Origin: Desulfosporosinus youngiae DSM 17734
Lineage (GTDB): Bacteria > Bacillota > Desulfitobacteriia > Desulfitobacteriales > Desulfitobacteriaceae
Direction: 5' to 3'
NCBI RefSeq assembly: GCF_000244895.1
Contig: NZ_CM001441.1
Location: 4,926,198-4,990,197, forward strand
DNA length: 64,000 nt
The notes beneath the pieces are model-generated. The model saw nothing but the letters and a program-made list of their open reading frames with translations, was not told the DNA's origin and searched no databases. This document shows positions 52,654 to 63,203 of this stretch, one piece after another. Made by a program: the position numbers and the translations under genes. The stretch's first letter is position 1. Every line of letters starts with the position of its first letter.

Positions 52654-53793
52654 TTAGCATGTTCTTGCCACAATTCCTAAGACCTCTTCTTCCGCCAAGG
52701 GCCTTTTAAGCCGATTGGTTTTTCGTAATATCTTGATTAAAATATCCTCCACAGTTTCTTGGTTTAGTTCAATCCCCTTGGCATTTAATAACCTTAAGAT
52801 CGTCTTGCGGCCGGAATATTTACCGATAGAGGTAGAGTGCTGCCTTCCCACACTTTCAGGCGGAAAAGAGTGGTAGTTCGCCAAGTCTTTTTCTACACCG
52901 TCAATGTGGATCGAAGATGTATGAGTAAAAACGTCTTCTCCAATGATAGGTTTAGCCCGGGGAACTTTACGCTCTGTCGCCCAGCTCACCATCATGCCAA
53001 TAGAATATAATCGTGTTAAGTCAAGTCTCACGGCTTGATTAAGACTATAGTTCAGCGCAACAGCAACTTCCTCAAGAGCAGCATTACCGGCCCTTTCTCC
53101 GATTCCTCCGACGGTAACACTAATGGCTTTAAAACCCGCTTGAACCGCTGCCAGCGAATTCGCTGTTGCCATCCCTAAATCGTTGTGCCCATGAAATTCC
53201 AAAGGAATCTTAGTCCCATTTACTAATTCCTGCAGAGTAAAAAACACGTTCAGCGGCTCAAGGAGTCCCGTCGTATCCGCAAACCGCACCCGGTCCACCC
53301 CCAGCTTCTCAGCCTCTGCTAATATCTCTTTGAGAAACCCAAGCTCCGCCCGACTGGCATCTTCCAGACCGAGAACAATATAGCCAACTTCCTTTTTGGC
53401 ATTAAGGATACACTGCCCCATTTGCTCCAGAACCCAGGCCCGGTTTTTTCTCAGCTTGTTCTTGATTTGTTGGTCCGAGGCAGGAATGGAAATGGCCACT
53501 CCCTCAACCCCTGTTTTGTAACTCGCCTGAAGATCTGACAGAACCGCACGATTCCAAGTAATCAGCCGAACGGGGAGGTGCAATGCAACTAATTGAGAAA
53601 TCATTTTAGTTTCTGACCCGCTCATGGCAGGCACTCCCACTTCCAGCTCATCAATCCCAGCCTCTGCCAAGGCCCGGGCAATCATTTCCTTCTGATGGAA
53701 GCTGAATGCCGCACCGGGAGCCTGCTCCCCATCTCTTAAGGTTGTATCGCACAACCAAACCCTTTGTTCATTCTCAGCTAATCCTTTTTTCAT
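52654..53793 (-). CDS. nifV: homocitrate synthase NifV
   Basis: From ATG 53793 (3 bases clear of the nifB stop) a 379-residue enzyme condensing acetyl-CoA with 2-oxoglutarate to homocitrate, the organic ligand of FeMo-co. LCDTTLRDGEQAPGAAFSFH and the metal site LEFHGHNDLGMATANSLAAV, then GGIGERAGNAALEEVAVAL are visible. It is last in the nif operon; a longer frame to 53826 overlaps nifB. Confidence 0.95.
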   Translation of the reverse strand: MKKGLAENEQRVWLCDTTLRDGEQAPGAAFSFHQKEMIARALAEAGIDELEVGVPAMSGSETKMISQLVALHLPVRLITWNRAVLSDLQASYKTGVEGVAISIPASDQQIKNKLRKNRAWVLEQMGQCILNAKKEVGYIVLGLEDASRAELGFLKEILAEAEKLGVDRVRFADTTGLLEPLNVFFTLQELVNGTKIPLEFHGHNDLGMATANSLAAVQAGFKAISVTVGGIGERAGNAALEEVAVALNYSLNQAVRLDLTRLYSIGMMVSWATERKVPRAKPIIGEDVFTHTSSIHIDGVEKDLANYHSFPPESVGRQHSTSIGKYSGRKTILRLLNAKGIELNQETVEDILIKILRKTNRLKRPLAEEEVLGIVARTC

Positions 53794-53795
53794 AG

Positions 53796-54632
53796 TTACA
53801 GCACCCCGATTGCATCTGCACGGCATTGTTGGCAGTGCTTCATTTGAGGAAGAATTAAGCCCAGAATACTGCGGTAGTTTCTAATCGTCTCTTTTCTGGG
53901 AGCCATTCTATCCGCGAATTTTGCTTGAGGGATTAGGGGCAGCAAATTGTGAATCTGTGCTCCTCGTTTCTTAACCTCTAAGGCCAGGCTATATAAAAGG
54001 TGCTCATTGATCCCCGGAATAACCACCGTATTGACTTTCACGGTCATTCCGGCCTTTGACGCCTGCTCAAGTCCCTCTAGTTGATTCTTGATCAGTATTT
54101 TTGCCCCATCAGGACCGATCATGGTTTTCCCTTCCCAATGAATGTAGCTATAAATCTTAGCACCCACTTGCTCATCAAGGGTATTGATGGTTACCGTAAG
54201 GTGAGAAACTCCAATCTCCGCCAATTCGGCCAGTTTCTCCGGCAAGAGAAGTCCGTTGGTACTTAAACAAAAAATCATGTCTGGAAAGCGCCGTTTTACC
54301 TTTCTCAAGGTTTGAAAGGTCTCTTCATTAGCTAAAGGCTCCCCCGGCCCGGCAATCCCCACAACTGTAAGTTTGGATCCTATGGGAGAGGCTTTAGCCT
54401 TGCTGACGGTTTCAATCCCTTCTTCCGGATTAATAACTTTACTGGTGACTCCCGGACGGGACTCGTTGGCACAATCAAATTTGCGCACGCAATAATTGCA
54501 GGATATATTACACTCCGGCGCCACCGCTAAGTGTATCCGCCCGGTTTTACCGTGTCCTGAGGTTGAAAAACAGGGATGCCCTTGATTTAAATTCGGGCTG
54601 CTTATTCTCGTGTGATTACATTCTCTATGCAT
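53796..54632 (-). CDS. nifB: FeMo-cofactor core synthase NifB (short form)
   Basis: From ATG 54632 (GGAGAG upstream) a 278-residue radical-SAM protein that builds NifB-co, the 8Fe-9S-C core. ECNISCNYCVRKFDCANESR carries the CxxxCxxC site; GIAGPGEPLANEETF is the SAM site; ending with CQQCRADAIG. It lacks the NifX-like C-terminal domain found in proteobacterial NifB (about 500 residues), as in other Clostridia and archaea. Confidence 0.95.
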   Translation of the reverse strand: MHRECNHTRISSPNLNQGHPCFSTSGHGKTGRIHLAVAPECNISCNYCVRKFDCANESRPGVTSKVINPEEGIETVSKAKASPIGSKLTVVGIAGPGEPLANEETFQTLRKVKRRFPDMIFCLSTNGLLLPEKLAELAEIGVSHLTVTINTLDEQVGAKIYSYIHWEGKTMIGPDGAKILIKNQLEGLEQASKAGMTVKVNTVVIPGINEHLLYSLALEVKKRGAQIHNLLPLIPQAKFADRMAPRKETIRNYRSILGLILPQMKHCQQCRADAIGVL

Positions 54633-54831
54633 CGTTATCTCTCCCATCGTTCATCGTTTGATTAATCCACTTCCATTGCCCCTGCCGGAATAAGCATGCC
54701 CTCCATGACCGTAGGAGTTTACACTCTCTTTCACTGTAAATACAAACAGACAATCACCCCTTACGAAGCCCTTCAAGACCCGGAAGCACACATACACTCG
54801 AATCTCTAACTTCGAACCTCGTACCTCGCAT

Positions 54832-55095
54832 CTATTTTTCTTTAAACGTATAACAGTGACGTATGCAGATGCTGCCACAAGCCTGGCAGCCGATGCATTG
54901 CTCTTGATTAGTAATGATCGCTACATGCCGCTCTGTCCCCTCATCGTCTTCAAAACCTTCCAGACCCAGGCATTTTCGCACGCATAGTTTCACACACCGC
55001 CCGCACCCTAAGCACAGGGTTTTATCAATTGCTTCCACAAACTTCGGCGTCCAGGGCAATCCGCCAAAGGTTTTGTAAATTAGTCCTTCACTCAT
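54832..55095 (-). CDS. nif-associated 2[4Fe-4S] ferredoxin (ferredoxin III type)
   Basis: An 87-residue ferredoxin: a start IYKTFGGLPWTPKFVEAID typical of the nif-specific ferredoxin III group, then CLGCGRCVKLCVRKC and CIGCQACGSICIRHC, each with an additional Cys. It probably supplies electrons or clusters for cofactor assembly (NifB) rather than being the bulk donor. It lies between nifX and nifB. Confidence 0.92.
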   Translation of the reverse strand: MSEGLIYKTFGGLPWTPKFVEAIDKTLCLGCGRCVKLCVRKCLGLEGFEDDEGTERHVAIITNQEQCIGCQACGSICIRHCYTFKEK

Positions 55096-55164
55096 TTTTT
55101 CATCCTCCTAGTATAGGCTTCTCACAATATCCATTGACCGCAACTGTTAAAAACCCCTTAAACT

Positions 55165-55536
55165 TCAGACACCTATATTGCCCACTTTTTTATTTAGAAA
55201 AGGAGGCAGCTTTTTCGAAAGCAATAACGTATTCAGTTTGTTAAGTTCATCTGCAATCCGTGCTCCAACAGGTACTTTAATAGGATGAATGCCGCACTGA
55301 ACTAAACGAGCCGCCGCAGGCCCCCCAATCTGAGTGCAATAAACAATCGCGCATTCTCTAAGCATTTTAATGCGGACATCCACTTTATCCTTCGATTCCA
55401 TCATATCCTCAGCGGAAAGAGAGGTATGAATGATTCCTTGAGGCCCTCCTGTAAACTTATACATTTCAAACCCAGGGGCGGAAGCAAAATGCGAGTCAAT
55501 GGTTATTCCATCACTACTGGCAAAGGCTATAAGCAT
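55165..55536 (-). CDS. nifX: NifX/NafY-family cofactor carrier
   Basis: A 123-residue protein of the dinitrogenase iron-molybdenum cofactor biosynthesis fold: IAFASSDGITIDSHFASAPG, FEMYKFTGG, KIKMLRECAIVYCTQIGGPA, AARLVQCGIHPIKVPVGARI. It holds NifB-co or the VK-cluster during transfer to NifEN. It sits after nifN, where nifX is expected. Confidence 0.9.
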   Translation of the reverse strand: MLIAFASSDGITIDSHFASAPGFEMYKFTGGPQGIIHTSLSAEDMMESKDKVDVRIKMLRECAIVYCTQIGGPAAARLVQCGIHPIKVPVGARIADELNKLNTLLLSKKLPPFLNKKVGNIGV

Positions 55537-55646
55537 ACCTTACCCTCCTCTATTCCTAAAACCATCTTCCGGATATCTCTCATTTCTGTCAGTACACTTT
55601 TCCGGATTATTCAGTGCCTTTCAGTCTGACTAAGTGAACATTCTCT

Positions 55647-56954
55647 TTAACCTAATGAATTCAAGGTGTCAAAAAGAAATTGCTGAGTACCTTCGTAGCC
55701 AATCCAACGTTTTTGCGGATAACCGACCCGATCAAACACCGGCAAGCCCGCTCTTAAGTGGGGAAGCTTAAGCGCTCCTGCGGCTTGGCGTCCATTGGAA
55801 TTGGCGATAATCAACGAACTCTGACCCGCTCGTTCCTCAAGTGTTTCCAAATCTCCCACTTCGATGGGGATCGGCAGGGACAACTGATGGATACCCGCCT
55901 GAGATGCTGACAAAGCTACCGAAATCTCAGCACCTACTTCAACCAAACAAGAGGCCAGACTATACAGCAGATCCATCTCTAAAGCTATAGCTGCCTTCAG
56001 ACCGCCAAGCTGACCATGATAGTCAGCCAGTGTATCCAGCAAGCGGCTTCTTTGACGGAGGAGCTTCTCAGGAACCGGCTTGCCGGACAATTCAGCTAAG
56101 GTTAAGACAAGGGCGTCAGTCGCCGCAAGGCCAGTTAATGAAGGAAAATTGAGATGGGGAATTTGATGCGCTTGCCGGATTATCTCTCCCGCTTGTTCCA
56201 TGCTTAAACCAAAGGACAGACAGGCTTTACACTTTGGCAAACGCTGAAAATCTTCGAGTAAGGTACCGCCCTGAACCACCGGAGCCGCTTCCAGTTCGGC
56301 ATGCCCATCCAACGAAATCGAAAGATCAGGAATCGTGACCGGCCTAAATCCGAAGTCCATCACGACTTCTTTCAGTTCATCCACATCCCCTGGGGTCAGA
56401 TGACAACCGGGCAATAAAACGATGGATGGAGCTGAATCTTCAGGGGCAGAATGGATGTTTGAGTTTGAGTGTCCAGCCAATGTCATGAGCAAAGCCTCTA
56501 CCGTCCTCTGATAGCCTTCCTGCATTGAACCCATATAGTCCGGAGTACTGGCCAGCACAACCGGCATATTCTCTAAATCCGGCCTTTCCTTGCGCAGGCT
56601 GGACAATGCGCTCACCATATCGTCACCATAAGTTTCAGTTAATCCTGTGCTCATCACGCCGATAATTTGCGGTTTGTATTTATCAGCTGCCACAGCAATT
56701 CCTTTTTTAAGATGCTCCCAGCCGCCAAAAATAACGGAGTCTTCTAAAAGGGCTGTTGAATTCAGGGGAATCGGTTCTTTGTAGTGTCTGGAAAGCTGTA
56801 AGCGAATGAACGAGGAACACCCCTGCGAACCATGAAGTAAGGCCAAAAGTCCATTGACACCCAGGTAAGCCAGAGTTGCCCCCAAAGCCGGGCTGTTTTT
56901 CTGGGGATTCCCCTCATAATGTCTCGTATTAATTTCCTGAGTCGGATTAATCAT
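55647..56954 (-). CDS. nifN: FeMo-co scaffold protein NifN
   Basis: From ATG 56954 a 435-residue NifK paralogue: GATLAYLGVNGLLALLHGSQ, GCSSFIRLQLSRHYKEPIPL, then MSTGLTETYGDDM. With NifE it forms the heterotetramer on which FeMo-co matures. AAGGTG precedes the ATG; the GTG at 56963 is too near that site. Overlaps the nifE stop by 8 bases. Confidence 0.94.
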   Translation of the reverse strand: MINPTQEINTRHYEGNPQKNSPALGATLAYLGVNGLLALLHGSQGCSSFIRLQLSRHYKEPIPLNSTALLEDSVIFGGWEHLKKGIAVAADKYKPQIIGVMSTGLTETYGDDMVSALSSLRKERPDLENMPVVLASTPDYMGSMQEGYQRTVEALLMTLAGHSNSNIHSAPEDSAPSIVLLPGCHLTPGDVDELKEVVMDFGFRPVTIPDLSISLDGHAELEAAPVVQGGTLLEDFQRLPKCKACLSFGLSMEQAGEIIRQAHQIPHLNFPSLTGLAATDALVLTLAELSGKPVPEKLLRQRSRLLDTLADYHGQLGGLKAAIALEMDLLYSLASCLVEVGAEISVALSASQAGIHQLSLPIPIEVGDLETLEERAGQSSLIIANSNGRQAAGALKLPHLRAGLPVFDRVGYPQKRWIGYEGTQQFLFDTLNSLG

Positions 56955-58314
56955 CTTGTTCACCCACCTTCGGAGGAAATTCCCGTCTTAAATGCCCCCA
57001 AACAGGACTGAGCACTGTGCGTGTTAAGCTTTTTGCAAAGGTAACCATGCCCTGATAACCGGCATAAGGGAGTTTACGTCCATGGTTAATATCTAAAAAA
57101 GGTGTTCTTGTTTTATGGGCCAGATACTTTGTCTTTCCTCCAGCGACGATCAAGTCAGGTTTTTTCTCCGCAATCATCTTCAGAAAGCCCGCCGAGCTTG
57201 TATCTTCGATAATCTGAGCGGAGGGATCCATCAGTTCTTTCATCCGCTGAAAATCTTCCGGCGTCGAGTTTTGGGTTCCTCCCGCCAGGATGTTGATTCC
57301 TAACTCAGCCAAGGTGGACACCATCGACCAGGTTTTAACCCCGCCCGTAAACAAGATGGCCTGTTTATTCTCTAGTAAGGTTTTGTAGCCTGCAATGATC
57401 TGCCGTGTTTCGTCTTCTTTCTTACGAACATAAACTAAGGTTCGCTCCAGCAAATCCGGATCGCCAAGTGCTTTGGCAATCTTGATCAGGGTTTCTGACG
57501 TGTCATGAATTCCATAAAAGGATCCTTCCATAAAAGGAATACCATAGCGAATCTCCATTTTCCGAACCAAATTGGTCAGGCTTTTGGAGCAGATAAGCAC
57601 ATTCAGGCTTGCTCTGTGCGCTGAACGCAAGTCCTCAAATTTCGCATCTCCTGTTATAGCTGTTTGAAGCGTGATCCCTAAGTTTTTTAAATCGGGCAAT
57701 ACTCCCCAAAGATCTCCGGCAATGTTATACTCTCCGATCAGGTTAATGGAAAGAGGTATTTTCTCATCCGGCTCTTCCGCCGTTCCTATTACCCGGTCAA
57801 ATAAGACTTCTCCCGCAATACGATTTCCAATATTCTTGTCTCCCAAAAAGCCTGGGCAATTAACGGCAATCACCGACATTGTCAGTTCCGCTTCCGCCTC
57901 CTGACAAACCTTGTCGACATCATCTCCAATCAGCGAGGAGACACAGGTTGCGTAGACAAAGATGGCTTTTGGATTATGCCGGAGGGCAATTTCCAGGATC
58001 GACTCTTTTAGTTTCTTCTCTCCGCCGTAAACCACGTCATTTTCCATAATGTCGGTGGTCAGGCCCCGCCGGAAGAGCTGGGAGCCAGAGGAGCGCGCTC
58101 CCCGGTTATCCCAGGAGTTACCTGCACATGCAATCGGTCCGTGAACAAGATGAGCAACATCCGTAATGGGCATCAGCACAACTCGTGCCCCGTCATAAGC
58201 GCAGCTTCGCTCTGCGCCTTCCCCGGGCAGGGCCTTCATGCACAATTTAGGCGAACCGGCATCTGACATGCACTCTTTGTCTTTGAGATCCAATTTTGTA
58301 AGATTGGTAAACAT
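56947..58314 (-). CDS. nifE: FeMo-co scaffold protein NifE
   Basis: A 455-residue NifD paralogue: SCAYDGARVVLMPITDVAHL, VHGPIACAGNSWDNRGARSS, GSQLFRRGLTTDIMENDVVY and VYATCVSSLIGDDVD. CGGAGGGG precedes the ATG. It forms NifE2N2 with NifN. Confidence 0.95.
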   Translation of the reverse strand: MFTNLTKLDLKDKECMSDAGSPKLCMKALPGEGAERSCAYDGARVVLMPITDVAHLVHGPIACAGNSWDNRGARSSGSQLFRRGLTTDIMENDVVYGGEKKLKESILEIALRHNPKAIFVYATCVSSLIGDDVDKVCQEAEAELTMSVIAVNCPGFLGDKNIGNRIAGEVLFDRVIGTAEEPDEKIPLSINLIGEYNIAGDLWGVLPDLKNLGITLQTAITGDAKFEDLRSAHRASLNVLICSKSLTNLVRKMEIRYGIPFMEGSFYGIHDTSETLIKIAKALGDPDLLERTLVYVRKKEDETRQIIAGYKTLLENKQAILFTGGVKTWSMVSTLAELGINILAGGTQNSTPEDFQRMKELMDPSAQIIEDTSSAGFLKMIAEKKPDLIVAGGKTKYLAHKTRTPFLDINHGRKLPYAGYQGMVTFAKSLTRTVLSPVWGHLRREFPPKVGEQDD

Positions 58315-58332
58315 GAAGCACCCCTCCGTTCA

Positions 58333-59751
58333 CTAACGCATCATTTCAAAGTAAGTATCTGTCGATGTTCTATCTTTTTCCTCCAAAAATGTATTGACGA
58401 TCATCGTGATCAAGTTGATAACTCCGGAATACCCGATGATTGGATAGCGATGAAGATTTACCCGGTCCGTAATGGGGAAACCCACTCTGACATGGGGAAT
58501 ATCAGCATCTCGGGCAGCCCACTTGCCATGGGAATCGCCAATCAACATATCTACGGGTTCTGTAACTAAAAGAGATCTGAGATGCCAAAGGTCTTTGCCG
58601 GCATAGAGTGTACCACCTTGACCATAAGGGCTGGAGGCCAGCAAACCTTCCATAGCTTTCTTAAATAAGGGAGTGGAATTCGTGCAAAGGATATGGACCG
58701 GTTCCCCGCCCATTTCCAGCAGAAATGAGACAAGCCCCATCAGAATATCCGGGTCACCAAACAGGGCAAATTTCTTGCCATGAATATATTGATGGGCATC
58801 TGTCATGGCGTCGATCGAACGTCCCCGTTCATTGGTTATTTCCCCGGGCACCTCTTTTCCTGTAAATTGGGCGATGGCTTCTATGAATTTGTCCGTGCCC
58901 CCGATCCCGATGGGCATAGAGATCGCTTTAACCGGAATTTCCTTAGCGGCCAAATATTTTTGGGTTGTCGGAGTTGAATAGGTTTGGAGGCATAAGAAAC
59001 ACGGGGCGTTTAGGGCATCCTTCATTTCTGTGATGGTTGTTCCTCCGGGATACAATTCGTAGGTGCCTAAATTAGGAGCATCCAGAACCTCACTTTGATC
59101 AGGCAAAAGAGTATAAGGCGCATCCATCACCTGAAGAAGCCGTTTATATTCACGAAGATTGGCCGTATAAGGGTCAAAACCAGGGACAATATAAAGCCGG
59201 CCGTTCAGTTTATCCTCCTGTCTGGGCTCGGCTAAGCAGTCAATGAGCCCTTTAAGCATGGTGTCATACCCGGTTATATGAGATCCCTTAAAACTCGGAG
59301 TGTTCGCCAAGGCAACGGGCAGTTCTTGGGGAATCGCTCCCTGGTCTTTGGCATTGCCTAAATAAGCCTTAATATCGTCCCCAATCACTTCTGCCATACA
59401 GCTCGTAAACATAGAGATCACTTTGGGGCTATAAAGTGCATTAGCATTCTTCAAGCCTTCAATCAGATTCGACTGTCCGCCGAACACCGCGGAATCCTCT
59501 GTCATAGAATCAGAGACTGCTGCAACAGGTTCCCTGTAATGACGGGATAGGGTACTGCGAAAATAGGCGGCGCATCCTTGTGAACCATGAACAAACGGGA
59601 GACTTCCTTCAATTCCCAAGGAGCAAAACAAGGCGCCAAGAGGTTGGCAGGCTTTGGCTGGATTGATAACCAGCTTTTCACGGGCAAAATTCTTTACCCG
59701 GTATTCTTGAGTATTCAGCCATTCTTTTGTTACCTTCGTACAAGCTTCCAT
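58333..59751 (-). CDS. nifK: nitrogenase MoFe protein beta chain NifK
   Basis: From ATG 59751 a 472-residue protein. P-cluster cysteines lie in QPLGALFCSLGIEG (Cys), PFVHGSQGCAAYFRSTLSRH and FTSCMAEVIGDDIKAYL. It is shorter than the 523-residue Azotobacter chain, lacking its long N-terminal extension, as in Clostridium-type NifK. AAAGG lies 9 bases before this ATG. Confidence 0.96.
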   Translation of the reverse strand: MEACTKVTKEWLNTQEYRVKNFAREKLVINPAKACQPLGALFCSLGIEGSLPFVHGSQGCAAYFRSTLSRHYREPVAAVSDSMTEDSAVFGGQSNLIEGLKNANALYSPKVISMFTSCMAEVIGDDIKAYLGNAKDQGAIPQELPVALANTPSFKGSHITGYDTMLKGLIDCLAEPRQEDKLNGRLYIVPGFDPYTANLREYKRLLQVMDAPYTLLPDQSEVLDAPNLGTYELYPGGTTITEMKDALNAPCFLCLQTYSTPTTQKYLAAKEIPVKAISMPIGIGGTDKFIEAIAQFTGKEVPGEITNERGRSIDAMTDAHQYIHGKKFALFGDPDILMGLVSFLLEMGGEPVHILCTNSTPLFKKAMEGLLASSPYGQGGTLYAGKDLWHLRSLLVTEPVDMLIGDSHGKWAARDADIPHVRVGFPITDRVNLHRYPIIGYSGVINLITMIVNTFLEEKDRTSTDTYFEMMR

Positions 59752-59790
59752 AAGTGACATCCTTTCTGCCTAAATTAATATGAGCTCACT

Positions 59791-61218
59791 TTACCACGGT
59801 GCTTTAATGACTTTCCAGGTTGGGCTGTTGATGGCCATATCCATATCCCGGGCAAAGATGGGGAATCCTTCGTATCCGTGATACGGACCGGAATAATCCC
59901 AAGAATGCATTTGTCGGAAAGGAAGACCCATTTTTTCAAAGACATATTTTTCTTTAATGCCCGATCCTACCAAGTCAGGTTTTAGCTTCTTGACGAATTC
60001 TTCGAGTTCTAATGCGGTTACATCATCATAAATCAACGTTCCCTCTTTTAAGGCGGGAATGGTTTTCTCATAATCCTCCTTGTGGGCAAATTCGTAACCG
60101 GTTCCGATCACCTCCATGCCTAAATCTTCATAGGCACCGACAATGTGTCTTGGCCGAAGCCCGCCTACATACAGCATGACACTTTTCCCTTCCAGACGCG
60201 GGCGGTAGGTATCAATCACGTTTTGCATCAAAGGTTCATATTTCTCGATGACCTTTAAGGCTTTCTCCATAATACTGTTATCAAATTGAGCTGCAATTTT
60301 AAGAATGGATTCCCTGATTTTCGTCGGCCCGAAGAAATTGAATTCCAGCCAAGGGGTGCCATAGGTTTCCTCCATGTATTTAGCAATATAATTCATGCTT
60401 CTGAAGCAGTGGATTAAATTAAGCTTGACAAGATGGCCATTCTGAAGCATTTCCAGGGTAGAGTCCCCCGTCCAGATATTAACAACCTTCAGCCCTATTT
60501 CTTCCAGAATCTTTTTACTGGCCCAGGCATCACCACCGATATTGTAGTCTCCGATAATTCCAATGTCGTATGGTCCAACGTCTCTGGCTGAACCCTTCCC
60601 TAAAACGTGATCCCGAATAGCATCATTAGCAATATGATGGCCCAGGGACTGACTTATTCCCCTAAATCCCTCACAACGAACCGGGACAACCGGCAGCTCA
60701 AATTTTTCACTCATCCGGCGGGCGACACTTTCAATGTCATCCCCAATCAGTCCGACAGGGCACTCCGAAAGAACAGAAACCCCTTTGGCATTTGGGAAAA
60801 GATCAACAACCTCGTGGATGATTTTTTCCAGCTTTTTGTCGCCGCCATAAATTATATCGCTTTCCTGGAAGTCCGAGGTAAATAAAAAGGGCACAAAGTT
60901 GTCAACGCCGATTTCACCTTCTGCTAAGTTCCGGCGGTTCCCCCAGGAATAATAGCCGCAACCGACGGGTCCATGAGAAATATGCACCACATCCTTAACC
61001 GGACCCCAAACAACCCCTTTAGCCCCTGCGTAAGCACACCCCCGGGCAGTCATGATGCCAGGGACTGTTTTGGCATTGGATTTGACTGCGCAGCCTGCAC
61101 ACTCACTATCTTTAACCGCAATATGTTGTCTCCGATTCTTTTTGGCCTTTTCCGGATAAACCTCTAAAACGTCTTCCACGACCTGTTTCCGGAAATCGAC
61201 GATCTCCCGTGTGCTCAT
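59791..61218 (-). CDS. nifD: nitrogenase MoFe protein alpha chain NifD
   Basis: From ATG 61218 (GAGGAGGA before it) a 475-residue protein. P-cluster ligands: [29 protein letters not shown] and [16 protein letters not shown]. FeMo-co ligands: the Cys in [15 protein letters not shown] and the His in [16 protein letters not shown]. Substrate-pocket Gln and His are kept in [12 protein letters not shown]. These identify it as Mo-type (not V or Fe-only), catalysing N2 reduction with NifK. Confidence 0.97.
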   Translation of the reverse strand: MSTREIVDFRKQVVEDVLEVYPEKAKKNRRQHIAVKDSECAGCAVKSNAKTVPGIMTARGCAYAGAKGVVWGPVKDVVHISHGPVGCGYYSWGNRRNLAEGEIGVDNFVPFLFTSDFQESDIIYGGDKKLEKIIHEVVDLFPNAKGVSVLSECPVGLIGDDIESVARRMSEKFELPVVPVRCEGFRGISQSLGHHIANDAIRDHVLGKGSARDVGPYDIGIIGDYNIGGDAWASKKILEEIGLKVVNIWTGDSTLEMLQNGHLVKLNLIHCFRSMNYIAKYMEETYGTPWLEFNFFGPTKIRESILKIAAQFDNSIMEKALKVIEKYEPLMQNVIDTYRPRLEGKSVMLYVGGLRPRHIVGAYEDLGMEVIGTGYEFAHKEDYEKTIPALKEGTLIYDDVTALELEEFVKKLKPDLVGSGIKEKYVFEKMGLPFRQMHSWDYSGPYHGYEGFPIFARDMDMAINSPTWKVIKAPW

Positions 61219-61255
61219 AAAGCTGTCCTCCTCATATCTCAATCGCTGATCAACC

Positions 61256-62098
<843 letters not shown>

Positions 62099-62142
62099 TT
62101 ATTTAACGTAAATTGAATTCGGTACTTGCCGCCGGCTCTGCT

Positions 62143-62526
62143 CTATACAACCGCATCGTTTCCGACTTCCCCCGTACGAACCCGAACAACCTCCTGCAAA
62201 GGGCAGACAAAAATTTTGCCGTCCCCCATGTGCCCTGTCTGATTAGCCTTAATAATCACATCGGCCACCTCTTCCACTTGATCATCCTGAACTATAATGG
62301 TTAACAACCGTTTGGGAATCCAATCAAATTTGGGCTCATCGGCAGAATTGCTCTTCATCAGCGCATTCAATTCAGGATCAACCTCCCCTGCCCATCCGCC
62401 AATACCTCCCTGCTTGCCGCGCCCCTCAACACTTTGAATCGTCAAAGCAGGAAACCCGGCATCCTCAAGAGCCTTTTTCGTCGCGGGAACCTGATGACGC
62501 CGAATCACCATCATTACTTCTTTCAT
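62143..62526 (-). CDS. nifI2: nitrogenase-regulating PII-like protein NifI2
   Basis: A 127-residue PII homologue: VMMVIRRHQVPATKKALEDA, a long T-loop region (GRGKQGGIGGWAGEVDPELN), PKRLLTIIVQDDQVEEVADV and TGHMGDGKIFVCPLQEVVRV. In methanogens NifI1 and NifI2 bind NifDK and block it when 2-oxoglutarate is low (nitrogen excess). It lies 3 bases after nifI1 and before nifH. Confidence 0.94.
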   Translation of the reverse strand: MKEVMMVIRRHQVPATKKALEDAGFPALTIQSVEGRGKQGGIGGWAGEVDPELNALMKSNSADEPKFDWIPKRLLTIIVQDDQVEEVADVIIKANQTGHMGDGKIFVCPLQEVVRVRTGEVGNDAVV

Positions 62527-62529
62527 TCA

Positions 62530-62847
62530 TTACAACCCCTTTGTGCCATTACTTACGGTATAGGCTTCTAATACTTCACTGACAAAAACCTTCCCATCCC
62601 CCATAGTTCCAGTCTTGGCATTTCCGAGAATAATGGTGATAGCTTCATCAAGCTTCTCATCATCGACAACCATCATCAGCAAAGTCTTGGGAAACTCATC
62701 ATAAACCACATCCCCGATCCGAATTCCTTTCGTTCTGCCCCGCCCAAAGACGTGCATTTTTGTCAGGGAGGGCATTCCAGCCTTGGCCAAAGCTTCTGCC
62801 ACTCCCTCTGTTTTATCCGGTCTTACAATGGCTCTAATCATTTTCAT
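62530..62847 (-). CDS. nifI1: nitrogenase-regulating PII-like protein NifI1
   Basis: A 105-residue PII homologue: KMIRAIVRPDKTEGVAEALA, FGRGRTKGIRIGDVVYDEFP with a shortened T-loop, KTLLMMVVDDEKLDEAITII and GTMGDGKVFVSEVLEAYTV. It works together with NifI2. It is the first recognised gene of the operon. Confidence 0.94.
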   Translation of the reverse strand: MKMIRAIVRPDKTEGVAEALAKAGMPSLTKMHVFGRGRTKGIRIGDVVYDEFPKTLLMMVVDDEKLDEAITIILGNAKTGTMGDGKVFVSEVLEAYTVSNGTKGL

Positions 62848-62920
62848 ATACTTTGTCCTCCTTCAAATTCAGGTTGATTTCTTCATGGCGCTTAGTTTCG
62901 GATAACCTCGTAAATTCCAT
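62834..62920 (-). CDS. 28-residue ORF leading the nif operon
   Basis: ATG at 62920 follows AAAGGAGGTGATGCG, the strongest ribosome site in the nif region. It reads MEFTRLSETKRHEEINLNLK then EDKVYEND and ends inside the first codons of nifI1, so nifI1 (GAAGGAGG within this frame) would be translationally coupled. The peptide is charged and has no family I know. It may be a leader peptide or just a translated 5' leader. Confidence 0.5.
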   Translation of the reverse strand: MEFTRLSETKRHEEINLNLKEDKVYEND

Positions 62921-63032
62921 CGCATCACCTCCTTTGATAAGGAACTATGAACCTCTGTGAATTGCTTAAGCAGCTTATAAAATTGAAAACCCAAGAAATT
63001 AGCTTTTGGCTGGAGGCCAGGATAAAAAGACA

Positions 63033-63070
63033 AAGAGAGCCCCTAATTCTGATAAATTAAGGGCTCTCTA
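63033..63070. terminator. terminator between hutP-like gene and nif operon
   Basis: GAGAGCCCCTAATT and AATTAAGGGCTCTC form a stem with A/T on both sides; it ends hutP-like transcripts so the nif promoter must lie at about 62925-63030. Confidence 0.8.
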
Positions 63071-63203
63071 AAACACTATTCCGCTCCAAATCTTCGCTTT
63101 GATCTGGTGCCCGGTTTATGAAATTATGGTCAAATGGAGTTTGACTTACTTCTACACTTTTACACTAATTCGGTTAAGCTTTGATGAAAGCTATTTCGCT
63201 CTA

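Noticed and set aside
54651-54878. 75-codon minus-strand frame between ferredoxin and nifB
   Set aside because: It overlaps the end of the ferredoxin gene, has no ribosome site, and much of it is C/T-rich spacer repeat; no nif protein matches.
62921-63032. Sigma-54 promoter upstream of the nif operon
   Set aside because: I looked on the minus strand for GG-N10-GC with TGGCAC/TTGC boxes and found no match with right spacing; the promoter is probably of the main sigma type.
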